Part shown: piece by piece, positions 19,051-27,803 of the stretch | Layout of the letters: every line of letters begins with the position of its first letter | How positions within the stretch are numbered: position 1 is the first letter of the stretch | Source: Halorussus rarus | Lineage (GTDB): Archaea > Halobacteriota > Halobacteria > Halobacteriales > Haladaptataceae | Assembly: GCF_003369835.1 (NCBI RefSeq) | Contig: NZ_QPMJ01000002.1 | Location: forward strand, 1,054,001-1,118,000 | DNA length: 64,000 nucleotides | Direction of reading: 5' to 3' | Translations under genes and position numbers: made by a program | Notes under the pieces: model-generated | Seen by the model: the letters and a program-made list of their open reading frames with translations, nothing else | What the model was told of the DNA's origin: nothing | Database searches by the model: none

Positions 19051-20682
19051 ATGACCTCTCGGCGCGGGGCGGCGCTCGCGCTCGCCGTGCTCGCGGCGAT
19101 GTTCGTCGTCGCGTGGCTGGTCCGGCCGTGGCTCCACGGCCCGCTCGCGGCCGCCTACACCTACCCCGCGATAATCGAAGCGCTGGCGATACTCGCCGTC
19201 GGGGGCTACCTGTCGCTGCGGCTGCTCGCACCCGACCGGAGCGCGCTGGAGGCGTTCGTCGCCGCGATGAGCGAGTCGGGGCAGGCCGAACTCACCTTCT
19301 CTGGCGTGCCGGCGCGGCGCCAGCTGCTCGGCGTGGCGGTCGGGGTGCTGACCGTCCTGCTCGCGGTCGGCGTCGGCGTGCTCGGCGGCGCGTACGCCCA
19401 GGAGCACGTCTCCCAGACGCTCTCGGTCGAGGAAACCCAGGGGCTGCCGGGCGTCGACGCGACCCGACCGCGGGTCCTGCCGCGGAGCGTGGCCCGCCAG
19501 TACGCCGAGAACTCGCTGCAGTACCCCAGGTACCGGCTCGCCGAGGGCGACATCGCCATCCGGAACGGGACGCCGGTCTGGTCGTTCGGGCTCGCGCCCG
19601 ACGGCGGCGTCAACTCGCTGCTGTTGACCGGTCAGGGCGCCTCGTTCGTCGACATGACCACCCAGCGCAAGCGGGTCGACGTCGTCGAGGAGACGCCCAC
19701 CGTCGGCTTCGGCTACGGGCTGGGTCGGGGCGGCGGCGTGGTCTCGCAGTACCGGTGGAAGCTGCTCAAGGGACAGTTCTGGGTGCAGTACGGCGACCCC
19801 ATGATGGTCGAGCACGACGGCGACGTCTACATCGCGGTCCCGTACAAGGAGTACGACCACCACGTCCGGCTGACGCCGCTGCCGGTCGTCTACGCCACGC
19901 CCGAGTGGGGAGGCGTCGCGCTGGTCGCGCCCGACGGCGAGATCTCGCACCTCTCGCCCGACGAGGCCCGGAACGACCCGGTGCTGGCCGACCAGCGGCT
20001 CTACCCCTTCGACCTCGCCAGGTACTACGTCGAGTCGATGCGGTACCGGAACGGCATCGTCAACAAGTGGTTCGTCCACGAGGACGAGCTCGAAGTGGCG
20101 CCGGTCCCCGGCGAGGGCAACGACCAGCCGTTCCTCGTGCTCACCGAGGACCGGGGCATCCAGTACTTCGTCGCGGCAGAGCCGTACGGCGACGCCCAGG
20201 GCATCTTCCAGCTCTGGACGTTCGACGGCCGGACCGGCGAGGCCGGCCGCTACCGGCTCCCGTCGGACTCGTCGCTGATGGGGCCGCGCAAGGCGGCCAA
20301 CTACGTCCGGAAGGCCAACGACCGCACCGACTGGGACCGGTTCACCCCCTCCGAGCCCGTGCCGGCGGTCATCGACGAGACGCTGTACTGGCAGGTGCGG
20401 GTCGTCCCCTCGGACTCGAGCGGCATCGCCTACACCGCGTTCGTCGACGCCGACTCCGGCGACGTCTACACGTTCGACACCGACGAGGACGTCCGGGCGT
20501 TCCTCGGCGGCGATCTCGCGTCCGACCGCCAGGACCGCGAGCCGACCGACGACGGCAGCGTCGTCGTCATCACAATCAGGGACGCGAACGGCGACGTGGT
20601 CAACACGGTCGAGGTGACCGAGGGCCAGAGCATCGAGATCGCGTACGGGAACGAGACGGCCGCGAACGACTCCGGCGGGTGA
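19051..20682 (+). CDS. Membrane-anchored protein of unknown function with PepSY-like end
   Basis: 543 aa. The start at 19051 (MTSRRGAALALAVLAAM) is chosen because an N-terminal membrane segment begins there; the frame is open much further upstream only as a shadow of the M28 gene. Three membrane segments lie at residues about 7-24, 33-52 and 88-110, then a soluble, Asp- and Tyr-rich domain of about 420 residues. Within it, FVDADSGDVYTFDTDEDV (near 490) looks like a PepSY-type propeptide repeat, as does SVARQYAENSLQYPRYRLA earlier. The soluble part is probably outside the cell. I recognise a haloarchaeal conserved family but no function. Confidence 0.82.
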   Translation: MTSRRGAALALAVLAAMFVVAWLVRPWLHGPLAAAYTYPAIIEALAILAVGGYLSLRLLAPDRSALEAFVAAMSESGQAELTFSGVPARRQLLGVAVGVLTVLLAVGVGVLGGAYAQEHVSQTLSVEETQGLPGVDATRPRVLPRSVARQYAENSLQYPRYRLAEGDIAIRNGTPVWSFGLAPDGGVNSLLLTGQGASFVDMTTQRKRVDVVEETPTVGFGYGLGRGGGVVSQYRWKLLKGQFWVQYGDPMMVEHDGDVYIAVPYKEYDHHVRLTPLPVVYATPEWGGVALVAPDGEISHLSPDEARNDPVLADQRLYPFDLARYYVESMRYRNGIVNKWFVHEDELEVAPVPGEGNDQPFLVLTEDRGIQYFVAAEPYGDAQGIFQLWTFDGRTGEAGRYRLPSDSSLMGPRKAANYVRKANDRTDWDRFTPSEPVPAVIDETLYWQVRVVPSDSSGIAYTAFVDADSGDVYTFDTDEDVRAFLGGDLASDRQDREPTDDGSVVVITIRDANGDVVNTVEVTEGQSIEIAYGNETAANDSGG

Positions 20683-20733
20683 GCGCCGCCCGCTGCCCGT
20701 CGGCCGCCCCGTGACGGCGTCCCCGGACGCAGT

Positions 20734-21534
20734 TCACCGCGGCTCCATCCGGGTCGCGACTTCGCCAGCCACCCGCGCGCCGGTCGCCCGCTCCGCGCGG
20801 AGGGCCTCGAAGGTCGCCCGGGCGCTCGCCGCGGCGTCGGCGTCCGGCGCGAACTCGAGGTCCGGATACCCCACGTCGGCCAGCACGAGCGGGTACGCCG
20901 GCGCGGGCGCGACGCCCGCCGGCCCCTCGACCGGCTCGGGGCCCAGCACGCGCTCGACCTTCGCCGGCGCCGCGTCACCGGTCGCGACCGCCCGGACCAG
21001 CGAGACGACGCGCCGGACCATCTCGCGGACGAATCCGCCCGCTCGCAGGGTGAACACCAGGTACTCCGCCTCCCGGCGGACCTCGCCGCGAAGGTTCCGC
21101 ACCGTGTTCTCGTCGTCGGGGGTGAGGTTGTGGAAGTCGTTCTCGCCGCAGAGCTCGACGAGCGCCGCCTCGGCCCGCGCGAGGTCGGCCCCGGGCGCGT
21201 AGCAGTGGTAGACGTACTCCCGGTACGCGGCGTCGTGGGTCGCGTGGAAGTCGGCGGGCGCGTCGGCGCTCGCCCACGCCCGGACGCTCGCGGGGAGTTC
21301 GCTGTTCAGCGCCGCGGGACTCAGCCAGTCGGGACACTCGAAGGCGACGGTCTGGGCCGCCGCCGAGACCCCGGCGTCGGTCCGGCCCGCCGCGGCGTAG
21401 CCCGCCGGCTTGCCCTCGGCGACGCCGAGGTCGGCCAGCGCGTCGAAGATCGCCCCCTCGACGGTCGGCACGTCGGGTTGGCGCTGGAAGCCGTGGAACG
21501 GTCGGCCGTCGTACGCGACTCGGAAGGCCCGCAT
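20734..21534 (-). CDS. truA: tRNA pseudouridine(38-40) synthase TruA
   Basis: 266 aa from the ATG at 21534 (MRAFRVAYDG); a GTG directly before it gives one extra residue. Catalytic Asp lies in AAGRTDAGVSA (about residue 50). GFQRQPDVPTVEGAIFDAL near the start and FHNLTP plus RAGGFVREMVRR in the second half are TruA landmarks. It modifies U38-U40 of the anticodon arm in many tRNAs. A GATTTAAC box sits upstream near 21558-21565. Together with pus10 it makes two tRNA pseudouridine synthases in this segment. Confidence 0.95.
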   Translation of the reverse strand: MRAFRVAYDGRPFHGFQRQPDVPTVEGAIFDALADLGVAEGKPAGYAAAGRTDAGVSAAAQTVAFECPDWLSPAALNSELPASVRAWASADAPADFHATHDAAYREYVYHCYAPGADLARAEAALVELCGENDFHNLTPDDENTVRNLRGEVRREAEYLVFTLRAGGFVREMVRRVVSLVRAVATGDAAPAKVERVLGPEPVEGPAGVAPAPAYPLVLADVGYPDLEFAPDADAAASARATFEALRAERATGARVAGEVATRMEPR

Positions 21535-21790
21535 CACCTCCTCGTCGGCGGCGCGGGAAGTTAAATCGGCGGCACCGAGGTCGCGAACTGGGGAGCGTCC
21601 TCGGACGAAGGTTTACGTGCGAAGCCGCGGCCAACCCCGGCCGTGACCTGAGCGTCGCCGCGGGGAGGGCGGCGGGAGCGCGGCACGTCTCCTCGCGCGC
21701 AGCGGTGCCGGTGCCGCCTGTTCGCCAACTCCGCGCCGATAGTCGCTACTGTCGTCCGTTCGTCGGCCGGACACCGCCTCGGCTACCGAC

Positions 21791-22174
21791 TCACTCGCGG
21801 TCGAACGCGACCTCGCGCGACCGGGTCCCGGCCACCTCGGCGTCCTCGGTCTCCAGCAGTCGTTCGAGCCGGCGCTCGAACTCCTCGTCGGTGAGTTCGC
21901 CCCTGGCGTAGCGCGCCCGGAGTTCGTCGATCGGGCCGTCGCCGGCGTCGACCGACCGTTCGACTTCCACGCCGTCGACCTCGCTCTCGACCCAGGGCAG
22001 CGAGTCGCCGAGTATCGCGACCAGCGGGACGAGGATGAAGAACCCGAGGACGAATATCGTCGGGACCAGAAACTCCAGGCCGACCACCGCGAAGAACGCT
22101 GTCAGCCCGAAGGTCAGCACCGACAGCGTCGCGATGAGCCTCTTCTTCTCGAACTGGACGGAACGCTCGCGCAT
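21791..22174 (-). CDS. SHOCT-domain small membrane protein
   Basis: 127 aa from the ATG at 22174 (MRERSVQFEKKR). Two hydrophobic segments (residues about 14-55: LIATLSVLTFGLTAFF and LVPTIFVLGFFILVPLVAIL) are followed by an acidic linker and a C-terminal SHOCT motif, IDELRARYARGELTDEEFERRLERLL. A GTG upstream at 22201 is less likely because a CTTTTTGG box lies at the proper distance for 22174. SHOCT proteins are often membrane-associated and oligomeric; the role here is unknown. It is next to hisS on the same strand but downstream of it by 42 nt. Confidence 0.85.
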   Translation of the reverse strand: MRERSVQFEKKRLIATLSVLTFGLTAFFAVVGLEFLVPTIFVLGFFILVPLVAILGDSLPWVESEVDGVEVERSVDAGDGPIDELRARYARGELTDEEFERRLERLLETEDAEVAGTRSREVAFDRE

Positions 22175-22215
22175 GTCCGGGGATAGGAGCGAGGGTACCA
22201 AAAAGGTTGAACGAC

Positions 22216-23523
22216 CTACTCGAAGTCCTCGTAGGTCGGGCGCGCCACGTCGCTCGGCGGGAAGTCGTCGACGGGCACCTGGGTCTGGTCGCCCGACGCC
22301 ATGTCCTTGACCGTCACGTTCCCGTCGGCCAGGTCCTGTTCACCGACGATGACGACCGTCTCGGCGCCGATGGAGTCGGCGTAGTCGAGCTGGGCGCCGA
22401 AGCTCCGGCCCGAGACGTCGGTCTCGACGACGTGACCCTCGGCCCGGAGGTCGCTGGTGACCTCGGCCGCCACGTCGCGGGTGTCCCCGACCTGCAGGAC
22501 GTAGTAGTCGGTCGAGAGCTCCTCGTCGGGCCAGACGCCGGCGCGCTGGAGCAGCAGCGTCAGGGTCGCGTCGCCGACCGCGAACCCGACCGCGGGCGTG
22601 GGCTGGCCGCCGAACCCCTCGATGAGGTCGTCGTAGCGCCCGCCGCCGAAGATCGAGCGGTTCACGTCGCCGGTCGAGTCGAAGCACTCGAAGACGACGC
22701 CGGTGTAGTAGTCGAGCCCCCGGGCCGTGTCGAGCGAGAGCGCGCAGTACTCGCGGGCGCCGAAGTCCGCGGCGGCGTCGAGCACGTCGGTCAGGTTGTC
22801 GACCGCCGCCTCGACGCGGTCGGTGCCGGCGAACGCCACGAGGTCGTCGAGGTCGTCCTCGGGCGTGTCGAGCAGGTCGCCGAACTCCCGGGCCTGGTCG
22901 TACGAGAGGCCGGCGTCGTTGAGCAGGCCGTAGAACTCGTCGTCGCCGACCTTCTCGCTCTTGTCCACCGCGCGAATCGCGGCCTCGGCGTCGACGTCGG
23001 CGTCGAACGCTTCGAGCAGGCCGCCGAGGATGTCGCGGTGGCTGACCCGGAACTCGAAGTCATCGGCGGTGAGCCCGAGGCCGGTGAGCGCGTCTGCCGC
23101 GCACGCGAGGAGTTCGGCGTCCGACTCGGGGGCCGACGAGCCGAAGATGTCGACGTTGGTCTGGTAGAACTCCCGGCGGCGCCCGCTCTGGGGCTCCTCG
23201 TACCGCCAGAACGGCCGGGTCGAGAACCACTTGATGGGCTTGGAAAGCTCCTGCTGCTTGGCCACGACCATCCGGGCGACGGTCGGGGTGAGCTCCGGCG
23301 CGAGGGCGACGTCGCGGCCGCCCTGGTCCTCGAAGCTGTAGAGCTCGTCGACGATCTCCTCGCCGCTCTTGTCGACGTACATCTGGGTGCGCTCGAGGGC
23401 GGGCGTGCCGATCTCCCGGAAGCCGTACCGGCGCGCGGTCGATTCGACGACGTCGAACGTCTCCCGGCGCGCGCCCATCTCGCCGGGGTAGAAGTCCCGA
23501 AAGCCCTTGATTCGGTCGTACAT
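22216..23523 (-). CDS. hisS: Histidyl-tRNA synthetase
   Basis: 435 aa class II aminoacyl-tRNA synthetase. MYDRIKGFRDFYPGE marks the start. Motif 2 appears as RPFWRYEEPQSGRRREFYQ, the histidine-binding loops as ARGLDYYTG and IFGGGRYDDLI, motif 3 as the GFAVGDATLTLLL region, and the C-terminal anticodon-binding domain spans about residues 335-435. It attaches histidine to tRNA-His. The frame is open upstream to 23646, but the AT-rich box AAGTAAAAGTTTC lies between and fits the ATG at 23523. Confidence 0.97.
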   Translation of the reverse strand: MYDRIKGFRDFYPGEMGARRETFDVVESTARRYGFREIGTPALERTQMYVDKSGEEIVDELYSFEDQGGRDVALAPELTPTVARMVVAKQQELSKPIKWFSTRPFWRYEEPQSGRRREFYQTNVDIFGSSAPESDAELLACAADALTGLGLTADDFEFRVSHRDILGGLLEAFDADVDAEAAIRAVDKSEKVGDDEFYGLLNDAGLSYDQAREFGDLLDTPEDDLDDLVAFAGTDRVEAAVDNLTDVLDAAADFGAREYCALSLDTARGLDYYTGVVFECFDSTGDVNRSIFGGGRYDDLIEGFGGQPTPAVGFAVGDATLTLLLQRAGVWPDEELSTDYYVLQVGDTRDVAAEVTSDLRAEGHVVETDVSGRSFGAQLDYADSIGAETVVIVGEQDLADGNVTVKDMASGDQTQVPVDDFPPSDVARPTYEDFE

Positions 23524-23686
23524 GACCAGGGGTTGGGCGAGCGCGCGCTTGAAACTTTTACTTCGCGTCCGTCTTGCCGGTCGGTGGCCGGGTCGGGCGA
23601 CTCCGGGACCGGGGTCGCTCTGAAATCGGCCGACTAGCGACCCCACACGCAGTAGTTCGACCGGAAGCGGAGAGAAGTAGCCGGAC

Positions 23687-24277
23687 TCAGCTCAGTCCGT
23701 TCACGTAGGTCTGGGTGTGGTCCGGGAACACCTCGACGACGGCGTCGTCGCCGTGTTCCCGGGCCAGCACCGCCCGGAGTTCGGCCTCGTAGTCGGCCTT
23801 CGCAATCTCCTCGCTCGGGCCGACCGTCACGTCGAGGGTCTCGTCGACCAGCGAGTCGACCGCGCCGCGCCCGAACCCGGACAGCGGGACGATGTAGTCG
23901 ATGCCGTGGCGGTCCTCGAGGCTCTGGGCCTGGGCCCGCGACACCGAGGGGACGCGGTCGTCGCGCCGGCTGCCGTCGGCGACCGCGTCGAACTCCATCG
24001 ACGCGACGACCTCGAGCGCGTGGAGGTGGACCTGCTGGATGCCGTTCCGGGGGTAGCCGTCCTCGACCATCTGCCCGACCGCCTGGACGGCCACGTCGGG
24101 GTCGAGGTCGACCGTCTCGAACGCGAATCCCAGCCGGTCGGCGGTCCTGCGCGCGTGCTCCCAGGCGTCGTCGACGCCGAACGTGGCGGTGACGAGCGTC
24201 ACGTCGTAGAAGTCCTCGAGCAAGAGCGCGGCCAGCGTCGAGTCCTTCCCGCCGCTGTAGAGGAGTCCGAGCTCCAT
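23687..24277 (-). CDS. PP-loop ATP-pyrophosphatase family protein
   Basis: 196 aa. It begins MELGLLYSGGKDSTLAALLL, a PP-loop (SGGKDS) that binds ATP and adenylates a substrate, as in QueC/ExsB, NadE and tRNA thiolation enzymes. Other conserved pieces: TATFGVDDAWEHARRTAD, GYPRNGIQQVHLHAL and VADGSRRDDRVPSVSRAQ, the last with an RDDR active-site-like segment. The gene starts only 2 nt after the stop of the PDCD5-family gene, after rps19e, a haloarchaeal arrangement that hints at a translation-related role such as RNA modification. The exact reaction is unknown; it is too short for known tRNA thiolases. Confidence 0.85.
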   Translation of the reverse strand: MELGLLYSGGKDSTLAALLLEDFYDVTLVTATFGVDDAWEHARRTADRLGFAFETVDLDPDVAVQAVGQMVEDGYPRNGIQQVHLHALEVVASMEFDAVADGSRRDDRVPSVSRAQAQSLEDRHGIDYIVPLSGFGRGAVDSLVDETLDVTVGPSEEIAKADYEAELRAVLAREHGDDAVVEVFPDHTQTYVNGLS

Positions 24278-24279
24278 CC

Positions 24280-24621
24280 TCACCGGCGGCGGATGTTGAA
24301 GCTCTTGGAGTCGGGCTTGAGTTCGCGGAGGAGCTCTTTCATCTTGTCCTCGTCTATCTTGCCGCTCACGCGGCCGCTCTGGGCCAGCGCGAGGATCTGG
24401 CGCTCGACCTTGTCGGCGAAGTCGGGCTTGCTCATCCGGACGGAGTTGAGCCGCTTGCGCGCCCCGTCGGTGAGGTGCTTGCGGAGCATGGCCTGCTTCT
24501 GGGCGTCGGCCTGCTGCTGGGCCTGCTCCTGGGCCTCGCCCTGGTCGGCCTGCTCCTGCATCTCTTCCATCTTCTGCTTGCGGAGTTCCTCGAGTCGCTC
24601 GTCGTCGGGCTGGTCGCTCAT
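24280..24621 (-). CDS. PDCD5-family DNA-binding protein
   Basis: 113 aa, standard length. The N-terminal third is a Gln/Glu-rich helix ([18 protein letters not shown]), followed by a compact helical bundle ([31 protein letters not shown] in relatives; here split as [17 protein letters not shown] and [18 protein letters not shown]) and the C-terminal [19 protein letters not shown]. Family members bind nucleic acid and sit near ribosomal protein genes; precise function is unsettled. Lies between rps19e and the PP-loop gene in one likely operon. Confidence 0.95.
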   Translation of the reverse strand: MSDQPDDERLEELRKQKMEEMQEQADQGEAQEQAQQQADAQKQAMLRKHLTDGARKRLNSVRMSKPDFADKVERQILALAQSGRVSGKIDEDKMKELLRELKPDSKSFNIRRR

Positions 24622-24721
24622 GCGTTATCACGTAGTTGCAGCCCGCGGCCAAAAATGATTACGGAGCGGCGGTGCTACTCGACGAGTTCGAGACGGACGC
24701 GGAGAAGTGCCGGCGGCGTCG

Positions 24722-25177
24722 TTACGCGTAGCGTTCGAGCTCCGGCCGGTCGAGGTCCTCCATGACCTCGCCCGCGGTGTCGTCGAGCAGGCTGCGACCG
24801 TCGCCGGTCACGATGCGGCCCGCGCTGCCCTCGGTGTCCACGAGGTCCTCGTCCTCGAGCTGCTGGAGCATGGTCCGGATGAGCTTCCGGCTGCCGTCCG
24901 AGCGGTGCTCGGGGGCGACCTGGTAGCGGTTCGAGCCGTCCTTCTTGTCGCCGTACTGGGTCGAGAGCCGCTCGACGCCGATGGGACCGTCGGTGGCGAC
25001 CTTCCGGAGCACGCTGGCGGCCCGGCGGTGCCAGAAGTCCTCCTGCTCTGGCGGGAGCTCGCGGCCCTCGCCGGTCTTGACGTACGTCGCCCAGTCGGGT
25101 TCGTCGAATCGGTCCTCCAGTTTTGCGGCGACCGCGTCGATGAGGTCGTCCGCGGGAACGTCGTAGAGCGTCGTCAT
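24722..25177 (-). CDS. rps19e: Small ribosomal subunit protein S19e
   Basis: 151 aa; the ATG at 25177 (MTTLYDVPADDLIDAVA) is preferred over the GTG two codons earlier. Landmarks of eS19: DWATYVKTGEGRELPPEQ, DFWHRRAASVLRKVATDGPIGVERLSTQYG and IRTMLQQLEDEDLV near the C-terminus. It is needed for 30S maturation. A CCTTTAAACG box upstream gives a promoter, and pdcd5 and the PP-loop gene follow in the same direction 100 nt later. Confidence 0.97.
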   Translation of the reverse strand: MTTLYDVPADDLIDAVAAKLEDRFDEPDWATYVKTGEGRELPPEQEDFWHRRAASVLRKVATDGPIGVERLSTQYGDKKDGSNRYQVAPEHRSDGSRKLIRTMLQQLEDEDLVDTEGSAGRIVTGDGRSLLDDTAGEVMEDLDRPELERYA

Positions 25178-25200
25178 ACCCACGAATTCCGTTCCGCGGC

Positions 25201-25210
25201 GTTTAAAGGC
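25201..25210 (-). promoter_or_regulatory. TATA-like box for rps19e
   Basis: Minus-strand GCCTTTAAAC, 24-33 nt before the ATG at 25177. Confidence 0.6.
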
Positions 25211-25327
25211 ATCGTTACGGAGCGTGGGCGGGCCGGGGTTACGGGGAGTTAGGGGCTACCAGGGAGCAAGTGGAAGTAGCGAGAGCACGGAGTCGGTCAC
25301 TGCCGGCGTCTGTCGTCGACGGGCGTC

Positions 25328-26371
25328 TCAATCGCTCGCGGAGCCGTGGACGTTGTCGGCCTCGAGCATCGCGGTGGCGCTCCCGCCGAGCAGGACCGGG
25401 AGGAGGTAGGTCGCCCCGCGGTGGAGGACCGCCGCGGCCGCCGCGGTCCCGGCGTCGACGCCCGTGATGGGGACGATGAGCAGGATGAGCGCGGCCTCGA
25501 CCCCGCCGAGCCCGCCCGGCAGCGGCGTGACGCTCGCGACGCTGCCGAGCGGGACGATGAACAGCGCGGCGGCGAACGGGACGGCGTGGCCGAGCGCGAG
25601 CAGCGAGAGCCACAGCGACACCGACAGCAGGAGCCACCCGACCGCCGAGAACGACAGCGCGAGCGCGAGCTGGTGGTGGTCGCCCGCGACCCGCTCCAGC
25701 GCCTCGAAGAACCCGCCGATGCGGTGGCGGACCCCCGCCTCGTCCGGCGCGTCGACGCCCGGGACGGCTCGGCCGACGACCCGGCCGACCGGCACGGCGA
25801 CCCCGACGACGGCGTCCGAGACGCGGTGGCGGTTCCGCCAGACGAGATACGCGACCAGCGGGACCGCGAGCGCCAGCGCGACCAGCGCGAGCGCCGCCAG
25901 CTCCACCCGGTCGCCGACGGTGAACCGGGTCGCGTAGTAGCCCACGCCGAGCAGTGCGAACGAGATGGAGGGGATGAAGTTGAGCGTGTCGACGCTGGCG
26001 ACCGCCGCCAGCCCGTTCTCGTACTCGGTGCCGGTCGTGCGCGAGACCAGCAGCGCACTGAACGGCTCGCCGCCGGCCTGGCCGAACGGGGTGATGTTGT
26101 TGGCGAAGGTGGCGCCCGCGAACAGCAGGAACGCCCGCGGGACCGACACTTCGACGGCGATGACCGCGAGGACGGTGCGGAGCGCCATGCTCCACATGAA
26201 CAGCCAGCAGACCGCCACGACGCCCACCGCCGCGACCAGCCACGGGTCGGCCCGCGAGAGCGCGGACGCGACGTCCTCCAGCCCGACGACCGAGTACAGC
26301 GCCAGCAGGACGACGGCGCCGGCCCCGAACCCGACGAGTATCGAGCGCGCGTCCCCGAAGTCTACGTCCAT
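25328..26371 (-). CDS. UPF0104/AglD-type flippase-like membrane protein
   Basis: 347 aa with about eight membrane segments. Family signatures are present: NNITPFGQAGGEPFSALL (near residue 95) and the C-terminal PLGSVASVTPLPGGLGGVEAALILL. This lysylphosphatidylglycerol synthase TM family includes AglD-associated and flippase-like proteins in haloarchaea, often linked to glycolipid or dolichol-sugar handling. The start at 26371 (MDVDFGDARSILVGFG) begins just before the first membrane segment. It has no glycosyltransferase domain, so it is only the membrane half of an AglD-like protein. Substrate unknown. Confidence 0.88.
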   Translation of the reverse strand: MDVDFGDARSILVGFGAGAVVLLALYSVVGLEDVASALSRADPWLVAAVGVVAVCWLFMWSMALRTVLAVIAVEVSVPRAFLLFAGATFANNITPFGQAGGEPFSALLVSRTTGTEYENGLAAVASVDTLNFIPSISFALLGVGYYATRFTVGDRVELAALALVALALAVPLVAYLVWRNRHRVSDAVVGVAVPVGRVVGRAVPGVDAPDEAGVRHRIGGFFEALERVAGDHHQLALALSFSAVGWLLLSVSLWLSLLALGHAVPFAAALFIVPLGSVASVTPLPGGLGGVEAALILLIVPITGVDAGTAAAAAVLHRGATYLLPVLLGGSATAMLEADNVHGSASD

Positions 26372-26593
26372 TGCGTTCCACAGATGGCGGGTCGGGGCTT
26401 CAAGGCACCGAAGCCGGGTCACGTCAGCGGCCGGACCGGTTCCGGCGGTTCGTGAGCGGACCACGTACCGGCCCGCCGTCGACCCCACGGTATCGGCGGG
26501 CCGTGGGCGGTTCGATCCCGACGGCCGCGTGGGGACAGACCCGGCACCGACCGACAGAAACCGATTTCAATCAGAGAGAATAGAGCCCCCAAC

Positions 26594-27076
26594 ATGGACG
26601 CCTACGAACTGGACGACGTCGACAAGAGTATCCTCTACTATCTCCAGCAGGACGCCCGCAACAGCACCAGCACGGACATGGCCGAGGAGCTGGACATCGC
26701 GGCCAGCACCGTGCGAAACCGGCTCGCCCGAATGGAGGACGAGGGCGTCATCGAGCAGTACGTCCCGCAGCTCGACTACGAGAAGGCGGGGTTCCAGCTC
26801 CGGGTGCTGTTCACCTGCACCGCGCCCGACGAGCCCGAGAACTTCGGTCGCGACGTGCTCGAACAGGAGGGCGTCGTCGCGGTCCGCGAGCTGCTGGCCG
26901 GCACCGAGAACCTCCACGTCGAGGCGGTCGGCACCGACACGGACCACCTGACCGACATCGCCGACTCGCTCCGGGAGCTGGGGCTCGACATCGTCCGGTC
27001 GGACGTGCTGAAGGCCCAGCTCCACCAGCCGTTCGCCCACTTCGGGACGGCCGTCGACGCCGAGGAGGGCAACTGA
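26594..27076 (+). CDS. Lrp/AsnC-family transcriptional regulator
   Basis: 160 aa. Residues 1-60 hold the winged helix-turn-helix (LDDVDKSILYYLQQDARNS, AASTVRNRLARMEDEGVI), residues 65-150 the RAM/ligand-binding domain with the strand FTCTAPDEPENF and the block GTENLHVEAVG. Such proteins form octamers and respond to amino acids. It is divergent from the UPF0104 gene and alone in its unit, so its targets cannot be inferred. Confidence 0.93.
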   Translation: MDAYELDDVDKSILYYLQQDARNSTSTDMAEELDIAASTVRNRLARMEDEGVIEQYVPQLDYEKAGFQLRVLFTCTAPDEPENFGRDVLEQEGVVAVRELLAGTENLHVEAVGTDTDHLTDIADSLRELGLDIVRSDVLKAQLHQPFAHFGTAVDAEEGN

Positions 27077-27207
27077 CCGCTTCCCGTCGGCCCCGCCGCT
27101 GGAACCGCTTCTAGTTGTCAATTTGCCAATCTCGAACCGGTTTCGGAGACGAGTCGTTTCGTATCCCCCAATTTTATGCGGCTCTGTCCGAATCCTCCGA
27201 ACGATTG

Positions 27208-27729
27208 ATGGTCGGGAACGAGACATGCCCGGTCAGCGAACGACTCGTCTCGAAGCTGGCTGACCGGAAGAACACGACCCCCGTGGACCTCCGCCCGCCG
27301 CTCTACGACGCCATCGACCTCGAGGCGCTCGACGCGCTGTTCGCCGCCCGGAGCGACGGCGTCGACCGCGTCGAGTTCGACTACGACGGCTACCGGGTGC
27401 GAGTCGCGGGCGACGGGGGCGTCACCGTCTCCCGACCCGGCGAGACGGCGTTCGAGTTCGACTGCGCGTTCTGCGACGCGGTGATCGAGGCGGCCGCCGT
27501 CGAGACCATAAAGGACAGCGCGCGGAGCCACCTCGAGGACAACCACGGCGACGCGCTGACCGACGTGTTCGCGGTCGCGTTCAGCGGACGGCAGTGCCGG
27601 AACGACTGCGGCTACACGTTCCCCGACCGCCTCGACGAGGTGACCGACTTCGACTGCCCGGCCTGCGGCCACGACAACTTCCCGGCGTTCGTCCGGCAGT
27701 ACGTCTACTGGCGGATCGAGAAGGCGTAA
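27208..27729 (+). CDS. HalOD1 output-domain protein with zinc-binding C-terminus
   Basis: 173 aa from the ATG at 27208. Residues 5-80 form a HalOD1-type domain (LRPPLYDAIDLEALDALF followed by a strand VDRVEFDYDGYRVRVAGDGG). Residues about 88-120 have a CAFCD...H...H zinc-finger-like arrangement, and 130-165 a second Cys cluster, CRNDCGY ... CPACGHDNF. HalOD1 is found as an output module in haloarchaeal signalling; here it is joined to two metal sites, suggesting nucleic-acid or protein binding. Function unknown. The 75-nt spacer precedes thiL on the same strand. Confidence 0.82.
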   Translation: MVGNETCPVSERLVSKLADRKNTTPVDLRPPLYDAIDLEALDALFAARSDGVDRVEFDYDGYRVRVAGDGGVTVSRPGETAFEFDCAFCDAVIEAAAVETIKDSARSHLEDNHGDALTDVFAVAFSGRQCRNDCGYTFPDRLDEVTDFDCPACGHDNFPAFVRQYVYWRIEKA

Positions 27730-27803
27730 CGCTCCCGCTCGAAGGGACTGTCGCTCCGAACCGATACCGCAGTTCTTTCACCCCGGCCCCGCAACCACCG
27801 GGC

